From JBEBGV01 sp040081265 (GTDB lineage: Bacteria; Acidobacteriota; Vicinamibacteria; Vicinamibacterales; UBA2999), in NCBI GenBank assembly GCA_040081265.1, contig JBEBGV010000109.1:1-9942 (forward strand): 9,942 bases of DNA. The letters are read 5' to 3'. A model generated the notes under the pieces. The model did no database searches. It saw only the letters and a program-made list of their open reading frames with translations, and was not told the DNA's origin. Both the position numbers and the translations under genes were made by a program. This document shows positions 1 through 5,848 of the stretch, piece by piece; the first letter of the stretch is position 1, and every line of letters begins with the position of its first letter.

Positions 1-98
1 GCTCATTGCTGTCCGTCCCAACCGCGACCTCCACGATCGCGAGCTTAGGGGACATTTCTAACGAGTCGCCGAGGGGACACTATCAGCGAGTCACAACA
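1..98. mobile_element. possible insertion-sequence end with two direct repeats
   Basis: Two 20-bp imperfect direct repeats occur at 48-67 and 73-92. Both begin GGGGACA and end CGAGTC, match at 15 of 20 positions, and lie 25 bp apart. Paired subterminal repeats of this kind are typical transposase-binding sites at IS ends, so the left edge may be one end of an element whose transposase lies outside the window. Two edge reading frames could belong to it. A plus-strand frame from base 2 ends at TAA 59-61 with 19 residues. A minus-strand frame starts at ATG 55-53 and runs off the edge. Neither was recognised as a known protein. The IS reading rests on repeat structure and general resemblance only. 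Confidence 0.35.
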
Positions 99-158
99 GG
101 CGGGTCGTTCCGACCCGCCCTACTTACAGTACGTAGGCCGGGTCCGCAGGACCCGGCG
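99..158. repeat. REP-like inverted pair (BIME 1)
   Basis: Two palindromes face each other. The left one has arms at 99-107 and 111-119 with loop TTC, followed by CTAC at 120-123. The right one has GTAG at 133-136, then arms at 137-145 and 149-157 around loop GCA. The GTAG feet face inward, 9 bp apart. The inner base pair of the left stem is G-C rather than the C-G seen elsewhere in the window, a compensatory change that supports the folded form as the conserved feature. The pair lies just beyond the stop codon of the metalloprotease gene, so it may form a 3'-end hairpin on that transcript. Confidence 0.85.
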
Positions 159-164
159 TAGCAA

Positions 165-719
165 CTACCGTCGTGCCGCCAGGGCCGCGCGCAGGCTGGC
201 GGCCTCGCCGGGCGTGAAGACCCAGCTGCTTGAGGGCTCATCACGCAGCATGGCGCGCGACCAGAGCGGACGCATGAGGCCACTCGCTCCGTGCTCGGTG
301 GTGCCCAGCACCAGGTGTGCGATCTCATGCGCGAGTGCACGCGCCAGGACGATGTCCGCCTGCTGACCGGCTGAGGCGGCCAGCGCCTCGATCCGGTCGA
401 GATAGACCGTCGCCAGCACGCCCGTGCGACGCGTGGTATCCACCAGGGACGTGCCCATCGTCATCGGCGCATCGCCTGCGCGGGTGGAGCGCTCGCGTAC
501 GAGCCGAACGGCCAACTCCGACGGTGCGAGCGGGAGCGTGCAGGCGCGCTCCGGATGCCGTTGTCCGCAGAAGGTCCAGCGACTGGAAATGCCCGCCTCG
601 GCGAGGACGAGCGCGGTTTCCGTGCGCGCCGCGGGCGAGGGCAGTCCGATCTCGCTGGTGGCATACAGCCGAATCGTCAGAACGAAGGGTAGCGCGAGGC
701 TCGTCAGGATGGCGTCCAT
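165..719 (-). CDS. predicted small secreted zinc metalloprotease
   Basis: The 184-residue product carries HEIAHLVLGTTEH at about residues 131-143, an HExxH motif with a third histidine downstream as in gluzincin/metzincin-like zinc proteases. The GLMRPLW segment that follows resembles the Met-turn region. Residues 4-20 are hydrophobic and could serve as an export signal, which would place the enzyme outside the cytoplasm. C51 and C60 lie ten residues apart in the middle and could form a disulfide. I do not recognise a named family; short HExxH proteins of this type are, as I recall, found in Acidobacteria without known function. ATG 719 is chosen because the signal-like segment begins there. 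ATG 782 is in frame upstream but would add a non-hydrophobic leader, and neither start has a clear Shine-Dalgarno. The gene is divergent from the winged-helix regulator and shares its promoter region, so it may be a target of it. The substrate is unknown. Confidence 0.7.
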   Translation of the reverse strand: MDAILTSLALPFVLTIRLYATSEIGLPSPAARTETALVLAEAGISSRWTFCGQRHPERACTLPLAPSELAVRLVRERSTRAGDAPMTMGTSLVDTTRRTGVLATVYLDRIEALAASAGQQADIVLARALAHEIAHLVLGTTEHGASGLMRPLWSRAMLRDEPSSSWVFTPGEAASLRAALAARR

Positions 720-762
720 GACGACGAATCTGAGGCCGTGCGGCGGGTACCTCAATGCACGG

Positions 763-808
763 GAGGTGACGCGAGGTGACATGTGGGTGACATCAATGTC
801 AGACCCAC
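763..808. promoter_or_regulatory. candidate operator: three GGTGAC repeats plus dyad
   Basis: The divergent gap contains GGTGAC at 765-770, 775-780 and 786-791, spaced 10 and 11 bp, about one helical turn. The third repeat is also the left half of an imperfect dyad at 783-808: GTGGGTGACAT, a 2-bp centre, then ATGTCA and CCCAC with a 2-bp insertion. OmpR/PhoB-type winged helices usually bind tandem direct repeats at about 11 bp, and the neighbouring gene encodes such a domain. Autoregulation and control of the divergent protease are therefore plausible inferences. No convincing -35/-10 pair was identified for either gene. Confidence 0.5.
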
Positions 809-848
809 AACTGAGCACAATCGCGAGCGATAATGGAGCACTCCTGCC

Positions 849-2654
849 ATGTCCGAGTCTCCGATGTCTGCGAACGTTCTGCGATTCGATGTCTTCGAAC
901 TCGACGTCCGCGCGCGCGAACTGAGACACGGTGGCAAGCGGATACGCCTGCAGGATCAGCCGTGCGAGATCCTGCAGATGCTGCTCGAGCGGGGCGGCGA
1001 CATCGTCACGCGTGACGAGCTGCGCGAACGGCTCTGGCCTCAGGGCACGTTCGTTGACTTCGAGCACAGCCTGAACGCGGCTATCAAGCGGCTTCGCGCG
1101 GCGCTCGGCGATGAGGCCGACAATCCCCGCTTCGTCGAGACCGTGCCACGCCGCGGATACCGCCTGGCCGGTGCGGCAAAAATCAGTGTGGCCCATGCCG
1201 CTGCTGCCGCCACCGTTCCCGAGCACGTGTCCTGTGACGACCGCATCCGTCTGGCCGTACTGCCGTTCACCAACCTTGGCGCTCCCGACCAGGAGTTCTT
1301 CTGTGACGGCCTGACCGAAGAGATGGCGTTGCAGATTGGCCGCCTCGGGCGCAAGAAGATCGCCGTGATCGCGAGGTGGTCCTCGATGGCGTTCAAGGGC
1401 ACCACGCGGCGCGCCAGCGAGATCGGTGCGGCGCTGCGGGCCGAGTACCTGCTCGAAGGCACGGTGCGGCGCGAAGGCGATCGCGTCAGGATCACCGCGG
1501 CGCTCGTTGAGGCTGCCGGCGAGGCGCACTTGTGGACCGACACCTACGACGAGCGGATCGACGCCCAGCAGCTCGGTCTGCAGGTCAGCGTCGCGGAACG
1601 CATCGCACGTTCGCTGCACGTGGAGCTGGTGTGCGACGATGCGCCGGCGGTGCAGCCGGATTCAAAGTCGCCGGCCTACCAGGCCTACCTGAAGGGGCGG
1701 TACTACTGGAACCAGCTGGCCGATACGGGCCTGCGCGACGCGATCGCCTACTTCGACGAAGCGGTCGTGCTCGAGCCCGGGTTTGCGGCCGCGTGGGCGA
1801 GCCTGGCGGTGGCGCACGTGGCGTCGGCCGAGTATTACCGTGAGCGTGCGGTCGTGGCCCTCGAGGGGGCGCGTCGGGGAGCCGTCCACGCGCTCGCTCT
1901 GGACAGCACGCTGCCGACGGCGCACATCGCCATGGGCGACGTGCACCGGATTCTCGATTGGGACTGGGTGCGCGCCGAGCAGGCGTATGCGCGTGCGCTG
2001 TCGTTCAATCCGAGCAGCGAGTCGGCGCGTCGGCGTCGATGCGTCCTGCTGGCAGCGCTGGGGCGAGCCGACGAGGCGGAACTCGAGGCGCGTCGTGTGA
2101 CCGAACTCGACCCGCTGTGTCTGGTCGTGGGATCGGCGACGGCGTGGTCCAGTTACTTGAGCGGCGAATACGTCATGGCGGTCTCGCGCAGTCGAGGCGT
2201 CCTCGAACTGGACCCGCGGTTCCAGCCCGCCCGTCGCGTGCATTCCGCCAGCCTGCTGGCGCTTGGCCGCACGGACGAAGCGGTGGAGGTGCTGATGGAG
2301 GATGCCGAGTCCGGAGAGCCGCCACTCGTGACGCTGCTGTGGCTGGCGCATGCGCTGGGCGCGGCTGGCCGGGGGAGCGATGCTGCGCGCGTGCTGGCGG
2401 GGGTGCTTCAGCCCGGGCGTCATCCCTTCGTGCCGGGCTATCACGCGGCGCTCGCGCATGTGGGTGTCGGCAATGTCGATGCGGCGCTCACCGCGCTCGA
2501 GGTGGCCAGTGAGCAGCGTGATCCGGCCCTGGTCAATCTGACGGCCGACGCGCGTCTCCGTCCGCTCGCTCACGAGCGGCGCTTTCTCGCCCTGCTCGCG
2601 CGCGTCAACCGTCCGACCGCGGAACTCGGCCGCGGTTCCACGGCCTTTGCGTGA
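849..2654 (+). CDS. one-component regulator: winged helix, TolB-like domain, TPR
   Basis: The 601-residue protein has three parts. Residues ~10-107 form an OmpR/CadC-type winged-helix DNA-binding domain, with the typical LWPQGTFVDFEHSLNAAIKR segment and the ETVPRRGYRL wing. Residues ~133-262 match the TolB-N/FlgO-like domain often found next to such domains (VLPFTNLG, FFCDGLTEEM, YLLEGTVRR, LWTDTYDE). Residues ~275-560 are TPR-like helices, the first being the clear AIAYFDEAVVLEPGFAAAWA. Classical CadC/ToxR proteins have a membrane helix after the DNA-binding domain; none is visible here, so this looks like a cytoplasmic transcription factor sensing through protein contacts. ATG 849 is supported by GGAG at 835-838, ten bases upstream; an in-frame ATG at 864 is an alternative. 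BIME 2 starts 3 bp after the stop. The signal and regulon are unknown; the divergent protease and its own promoter are the nearest candidates. Confidence 0.88.
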   Translation: MSESPMSANVLRFDVFELDVRARELRHGGKRIRLQDQPCEILQMLLERGGDIVTRDELRERLWPQGTFVDFEHSLNAAIKRLRAALGDEADNPRFVETVPRRGYRLAGAAKISVAHAAAAATVPEHVSCDDRIRLAVLPFTNLGAPDQEFFCDGLTEEMALQIGRLGRKKIAVIARWSSMAFKGTTRRASEIGAALRAEYLLEGTVRREGDRVRITAALVEAAGEAHLWTDTYDERIDAQQLGLQVSVAERIARSLHVELVCDDAPAVQPDSKSPAYQAYLKGRYYWNQLADTGLRDAIAYFDEAVVLEPGFAAAWASLAVAHVASAEYYRERAVVALEGARRGAVHALALDSTLPTAHIAMGDVHRILDWDWVRAEQAYARALSFNPSSESARRRRCVLLAALGRADEAELEARRVTELDPLCLVVGSATAWSSYLSGEYVMAVSRSRGVLELDPRFQPARRVHSASLLALGRTDEAVEVLMEDAESGEPPLVTLLWLAHALGAAGRGSDAARVLAGVLQPGRHPFVPGYHAALAHVGVGNVDAALTALEVASEQRDPALVNLTADARLRPLAHERRFLALLARVNRPTAELGRGSTAFA

Positions 2655-2656
2655 AC

Positions 2657-2730
2657 GGCGGGTCCTTCGGACCCGCCCTACATCTCGGATTCACGCAGAC
2701 GTACGTAGGCCGGGTCCGCAGGACCCGGCG
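2657..2730. repeat. REP-like inverted pair (BIME 2)
   Basis: The left palindrome has arms GGCGGGTCC (2657-2665) and GGACCCGCC (2669-2677) around loop TTC, then CTAC at 2678-2681. The right palindrome has GTAG at 2705-2708 and arms at 2709-2717 and 2721-2729 around loop GCA. The feet are 23 bp apart and face inward. The pair fills most of the gap between the regulator and the aldo/keto reductase, where it could act as a transcript-end hairpin. Confidence 0.88.
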
Positions 2731-2737
2731 ATCTCGC

Positions 2738-2752
2738 GTCACCCGCTGTGAC
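2738..2752. promoter_or_regulatory. small dyad upstream of the aldo/keto reductase
   Basis: GTCAC and GTGAC are separated by five bases, 11 bp before the reductase start codon. The GTGAC half-site resembles the GGTGAC repeats at 765-791. This could be an operator that also overlaps the leader, but a 5-bp dyad can arise by chance. Confidence 0.25.
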
Positions 2753-2763
2753 ACACTGGCGGG

Positions 2764-3600
2764 ATGAGCGACGTTGCGGCAGCCGGCACCCTGACACTCG
2801 GCGATCTCACCGTGCATCGGCTCGGCTTCGGTGCGATGCGCATCACCGGGCCTGGCGTGATCGGTGAGCCGGCTGATCGCGCTGAGTGCAAGCGGGTGCT
2901 TCAGCGCGCGGTGGCGCTCGGCGTCGACTTCATCGATACAGCGGACTCCTATGGCCCCGACGTCTCGGAAGAGATCATCGCCGAGGCGCTGTATCCGTAT
3001 CGGGCCGGCCTGGTGATTGGCACCAAGGCCGGGTTCGAGCGGCCCGGCCCTCACAAGTGGACGATGAACGGTCATCCCGCGCACCTGCGGAGCCGTTGCG
3101 AGAGCAGCCTCAAGCGCCTCCGTGTCGATCGCATCGACTTGTTTCAGTTGCACCGGATTGATCCGGCTGTGCCGGAAGCCGATCAGTTCGGCGTGCTCGA
3201 GCACCTGCGAGCGGAAGGCAAGATTCGCTGGGTCGGTTTGTCTGAAGTCGGTCTCGACGCGATCGCGCGCGCGCGACGCACGCTCCCCATCGTCTCGGTG
3301 CAGAACCGCTACAACGTGCAGGATCGGCAGTGGGATCCGGTCGTTGATTACTGCACGCGCGAGAAAATTGCCTTCATCCCGTGGTACCCGCTCGTGGCCG
3401 GCGGGCTGACGCTCGACGCGGTGAGTCGTGTGGCAGCGCGTCACCGCGCGACGCCGATGCAGGTGGCGATTGCGTGGCTGCTGGCGCGTTCGCCGCTCAT
3501 GCTGCCGATTCCCGGCACGTCGAAGGTGGCGCATCTGGAAGAGAACGTCCGCGCCGGCTCCCTCGTTCTCAGCCCCGCGGATCTCGCCGAGCTGGGGTAG
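2764..3600 (+). CDS. aldo/keto reductase family oxidoreductase
   Basis: The 278-residue protein is a complete (alpha/beta)8-barrel aldo/keto reductase, which uses NADPH to interconvert carbonyls and alcohols in the cytoplasm. The catalytic tetrad is visible: D58 and Y63 in DTADSYG, K88 in GTKAGF and H130 in LFQLHRID. Further family marks are LGFGAMRI near the N-terminus, VGLSEV at ~157-162, VQNRYN at ~179-184, and the cofactor-binding IPGTSKVAHLEENV at ~249-262. The length is slightly below the ~300-330 usual for long-chain AKRs and suits the short bacterial subgroup. ATG 2764 follows a weak purine-rich GGCGGG. Palindrome pairs on both sides leave the gene apparently monocistronic. The physiological substrate cannot be read from the sequence. 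Confidence 0.92.
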   Translation: MSDVAAAGTLTLGDLTVHRLGFGAMRITGPGVIGEPADRAECKRVLQRAVALGVDFIDTADSYGPDVSEEIIAEALYPYRAGLVIGTKAGFERPGPHKWTMNGHPAHLRSRCESSLKRLRVDRIDLFQLHRIDPAVPEADQFGVLEHLRAEGKIRWVGLSEVGLDAIARARRTLPIVSVQNRYNVQDRQWDPVVDYCTREKIAFIPWYPLVAGGLTLDAVSRVAARHRATPMQVAIAWLLARSPLMLPIPGTSKVAHLEENVRAGSLVLSPADLAELG

Positions 3601-3609
3601 CGCCTGCCC

Positions 3610-3691
3610 GGCGGGTCCTGCGGACCCGCCCTACGACGTCCTTCGTCGCCACTCTCCCCTCGTACGTAGGCCGGGTCCGGCAGGACCCGGT
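3610..3691. repeat. REP-like inverted pair (BIME 3) upstream of the RAYT
   Basis: The left palindrome has arms 3610-3618 and 3622-3630, loop TGC, and CTAC at 3631-3634. The right one has GTAG at 3666-3669 and arms starting at 3670, with a one-base-longer loop (GGCA) and an imperfect last pair at 3691. The feet are 31 bp apart. The pair lies between the reductase stop and the transposase start, 36 bp from the latter, so the transposase gene is bracketed by its probable substrates. Confidence 0.88.
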
Positions 3692-3727
3692 GACGCCTGG
3701 CACAGCTGATGCCCCGCAAACGGAGTC

Positions 3728-4207
3728 ATGTCGCGCCCGCATCGCCTCCCTGGATTCTCGTACCTCGGTCCCTCGCGCTATTTTCTTACGCTTTGCACGC
3801 ATCGCAGGGCTTCCGCGTTCCGATCGCCTGACGTTGTCCAGCGCACGCTGTTGGAATTCTTCCGAACGTCCCACTACGCGAGCTTCGCAGTTCTTGCGTA
3901 CTGCTTCATGCCGGACCACCTGCACCTCCTCGTTGAGGGCACGAGCGCATGGTCGGACCTGCAAGCCTTCGTCACGGTTGCCAAGCGCTGCTCGGGGACC
4001 GCCCACGCTGCCATTCACGGGACACCACTCTGGCAGGAGGGCTACCACGAACGCGTCTTGAGACCGACAGACGACCCTCGCGCCATCGCGCGATACATTC
4101 TCGAAAATCCCGTCCGCGCAGGTCTCGTGCAGTCGCCGACGGCCTACCCGTTTCTTGGATCGGGCTTGTGGTCGGTCGCGGAGCTTCTTGACAGCGTGTC
4201 GAAGTGA
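3728..4207 (+). CDS. REP-associated tyrosine transposase (RAYT, Y1 family)
   Basis: The 159-residue protein matches single-domain RAYT/TnpA_REP proteins, Y1 HUH nucleases that cut and rejoin single-stranded REP DNA. The N-terminal RYFLTLCTHRR (17-27) fits the first strand. MPDHLHLLVEG (61-71) holds the HUH pair H64 and H66. WQEGYHERVLR (102-112) and ARYILENPVRAGLV (121-134) follow, with Y123 the expected nucleophile. Length is in the lower part of the usual range and no motif is missing, so the gene looks intact. Palindromes with GTAG feet lie on both sides, the normal arrangement of a RAYT with its cognate REPs. ATG 3728 is the only in-frame start after the TGA at 3707-3709; a GGAG at 3722-3725 sits only two bases away, an unusually tight spacing. 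Codons such as TTT, CTT and TTC look more frequent than in neighbours, hinting at acquisition. No promoter is evident. Confidence 0.92.
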   Translation: MSRPHRLPGFSYLGPSRYFLTLCTHRRASAFRSPDVVQRTLLEFFRTSHYASFAVLAYCFMPDHLHLLVEGTSAWSDLQAFVTVAKRCSGTAHAAIHGTPLWQEGYHERVLRPTDDPRAIARYILENPVRAGLVQSPTAYPFLGSGLWSVAELLDSVSK

Positions 4208-4215
4208 CGATGTGC

Positions 4216-4460
4216 GGCGGGTCCTGCGGACCCGCCCTACGTACGACGGAGGCCGCGCGGCGGGTCCTGCGGACCCGCCCTACGTACGACGGAGACCGCG
4301 CGCCGGGCCCTGCGGACCCGCCCTACGTACGACGGAGACCGCGCGGCGGGTCCTCCGGACCCGCCCTACGTACGACGGAGGCCGCGCGGCGGGTCCTCCG
4401 GACCCGCCCTACGTACGACGGAGACCGCGCGCCGGGTCCTCCGGACCCGCCCTACGTACG
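4216..4460 (+). repeat. 43-bp tandem REP array, six units
   Basis: Units begin at 4216, 4259, 4302, 4345, 4388 and 4431, exactly 43 bp apart; the last is cut after 30 bp. Each has a 9-bp-arm palindrome with a 3-nt loop, then CTACGTACGACGGAG and a CCGCGC end. Units 1-3 and 4-6 repeat the same sequence of variants: the linker holds G, A, A at one site, and the third palindrome of each set begins GCC instead of GGC. The loop is TGC in units 1-3 and TCC in units 4-6. The array is therefore a duplicated 129-bp trimer. All units point the same way, whereas elsewhere in the window the same palindrome occurs singly. It starts 8 bp after the RAYT stop. Confidence 0.95.
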
Positions 4461-4468
4461 GTCGGGAT

Positions 4469-4494
4469 GTAGGCCGGGTCCGAAGGACCCGGCG
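4469..4494 (+). repeat. inverted REP copy closing the array
   Basis: GTAG at 4469-4472 is followed by arms 4473-4481 and 4485-4493 around loop GAA. It is the opposite-orientation partner of the array units; its foot lies 13 bp from the last CTAC. It also sits 13 bp beyond the stop codon of the minus-strand aminotransferase, where it could fold at the end of that transcript. Confidence 0.88.
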
Positions 4495-4507
4495 TGTCGG
4501 TGCGGCG

Positions 4508-5098
4508 TCAGCGCACGAGGGTGGCGTCGATCCAGCCGCGGAGGCTGTTGATGAGCCACACGCGCTCGGCACGGGCGAGCATCCCCCGCGTGATGATGCG
4601 TTCGGTCAGGACGCCTGACTCGAGCAGCTCGCCGCGGAGCACGCCGGCAAGCAGGCCGCACGATACGGGCGGCGTGCACTTGACGCCCTCGATCTCGGCC
4701 ACGACGTTGGCGATCGTCGACTCGGTTACCTCGTTGCGCGCGTTCCACAGCACCACATCGTCCACGTCGGGACGGCTGCGTCGTGCCACGTCGTAGGGAC
4801 CGCGTGACGTCGTCTTGTGCACGAGGCGAGGGTCGGTGTCATCCACCGGGGCATTCGCGCAGGCGATGCGCCAGACGCTCTGGCTGTCGGCGTGAGGCGC
4901 ACACGTGACTGTGGACTGACCGTCCTGGTCAACGAGCAGGCGAACACGCCACACACCGGACGGGTGGGGAGCGCACGCCGCCGACAGCGCCGTGCGGACG
5001 TCCTGGTCAGACCAGCGATAGCCGAAGGCCTCGGCGGCCGTTCGCATCCGCGCCAGGTGGCGCTCGACGCGCACGATCTGGCCGTTCTCGAGCCGCAT
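4508..5098 (-). CDS. short class IV aminotransferase / aminodeoxychorismate lyase-like
   Basis: The product has the fold-type IV PLP signature. HKTTSRGPYDVAR (94-106) contains the Schiff-base lysine K95. DDVVLWNARNEVTESTIANV (113-132) contains E126. CTPPVSCGLLAGVLR (141-155) and INSLRGW (183-189) follow. This matches PabC, which converts aminodeoxychorismate to p-aminobenzoate and pyruvate in folate synthesis, and especially the lyase half of PabB-PabC fusions; a branched-chain or D-amino-acid aminotransferase is less likely. At 196 residues from ATG 5098 it is short of the usual ~270. The frame stays open upstream and reads PLVSLLETMRLENG, which resembles the family's first strand, yet no ATG, GTG or TTG occurs near it. 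The true start may be non-canonical, or the N-terminus or a fused partner has been lost. It is divergent from the response regulator. Confidence 0.78.
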   Translation of the reverse strand: MRLENGQIVRVERHLARMRTAAEAFGYRWSDQDVRTALSAACAPHPSGVWRVRLLVDQDGQSTVTCAPHADSQSVWRIACANAPVDDTDPRLVHKTTSRGPYDVARRSRPDVDDVVLWNARNEVTESTIANVVAEIEGVKCTPPVSCGLLAGVLRGELLESGVLTERIITRGMLARAERVWLINSLRGWIDATLVR

Positions 5099-5164
5099 GG
5101 TTTCGAGAAGAGAGACGAGGGGTTCAGGTAGAGTAGTGATGACTACATGGTAGCGGCTCGCGGG

Positions 5165-5848
5165 ATGAAAGTGCTCGTCGTCGAAGACGAGCAGAAGGTG
5201 GCCAACGCCCTGCGCGAGGGTCTCCAGGGGGAACAGTACGAGGTGGTCGTCGAACGCACGGGCGAGAGCGCGTACTTCCGCATGACCACCGAGCCGTTCG
5301 ACCTGATCCTGCTCGACCTCACGCTGCCGGGGCGCGACGGGTTGCACATCCTCCGCGCCATGCGCGAGAAGAACGTCAAGACGCCGGTCCTCGTGCTGAC
5401 CGCCCGCGACACCCTCGAGGATCGCGTGGTCGGACTCGACAGCGGTGCCGACGACTACCTGGTCAAGCCGTTTGCCTTCGCCGAATTGCTCGCCCGGATC
5501 CGCGCGCTCGTCCGCCGCGGCCGCGAAAGTGAGTCGCCGAAGCTGGCGGTCGGGGATCTCAACATGGACCTGATTGCCCGCAAGGTGACCCGCGGGGGCC
5601 AGGTGATCGAGTTGACGGTCCGCGAGTTCGAATTGCTCGAGTTCCTGCTGCGGTATCACGGCCAGGTCGTCTCGCGCGAGACGCTGGCGCGCGATGTGTG
5701 GAAAGAGACCGCGCGCACCACGCCACTCGACAATGTCATCGACGTGCACATTGCGCGGCTGCGCCGAAAGGTCGATCACGACCGCGACGTCAAACTGATC
5801 CACACCGTGCGGGGCGTTGGTTTCATGATTCGCGAGGGCGAGCCGTGA
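5165..5848 (+). CDS. OmpR-family two-component response regulator
   Basis: From ATG 5165 the protein has 227 residues. The receiver domain (1-~115) has acidic-pocket residues E7/D8, phosphoacceptor D51 in LLDLTLPG, T79 in LVLTAR and K101 in YLVKPF. A PhoB/OmpR winged helix (~130-222) follows, with LTVREFELLEFLL, the recognition region NVIDVHIARLRRKV and the wing HTVRGVGFMIRE. It resembles the CusR/CzcR/QseB type, but a metal role cannot be deduced. The start at 5165 puts the first strand (KVLVVEDE) at the N-terminus, as is usual. ATG 5147 would add MVAARG and is a fair alternative; neither has a clear ribosome-binding site. Its stop overlaps the kinase start, so the two form a classical co-translated pair. 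The promoter must lie in the short divergent gap before 5147 or inside the aminotransferase gene. Confidence 0.93.
   Translation: MKVLVVEDEQKVANALREGLQGEQYEVVVERTGESAYFRMTTEPFDLILLDLTLPGRDGLHILRAMREKNVKTPVLVLTARDTLEDRVVGLDSGADDYLVKPFAFAELLARIRALVRRGRESESPKLAVGDLNMDLIARKVTRGGQVIELTVREFELLEFLLRYHGQVVSRETLARDVWKETARTTPLDNVIDVHIARLRRKVDHDRDVKLIHTVRGVGFMIREGEP

Noticed and set aside
829..834. GATAAT as a -10 box for the winged-helix regulator
   Set aside because: It would start transcription about eight bases before the ATG, leave the GGAG mostly untranscribed, and lacks a -35 at 17 bp.
720..1619. N-terminal extension of the metalloprotease frame to 1619
   Set aside because: It overlaps the regulator gene antisense and the divergent promoter; the signal-peptide-like start at 719 fits better.
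1662..2573. Long minus-strand frame opposite the TPR region
   Set aside because: Antisense shadow in high-GC coding DNA; composition is Arg/His-rich with no domain, while the plus strand encodes a clear regulator.
4216..4460. CRISPR array
   Set aside because: The 43-bp units are contiguous and the inter-palindrome linkers are nearly identical, so there are no unique spacers and no cas genes.
4155..4572. Open frames across the array encoding repeated VLRTRPTYDG-type peptides on both strands
   Set aside because: They are translations of the palindromic repeats; no ribosome-binding site, and the frames exist only because the 43-bp units lack stops.
5099..5803. N-terminal extension of the aminotransferase frame through the response regulator
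   Set aside because: It would lie antisense to a well-conserved receiver and winged-helix gene and resembles no protein; only the stretch near LLETMR looks real.
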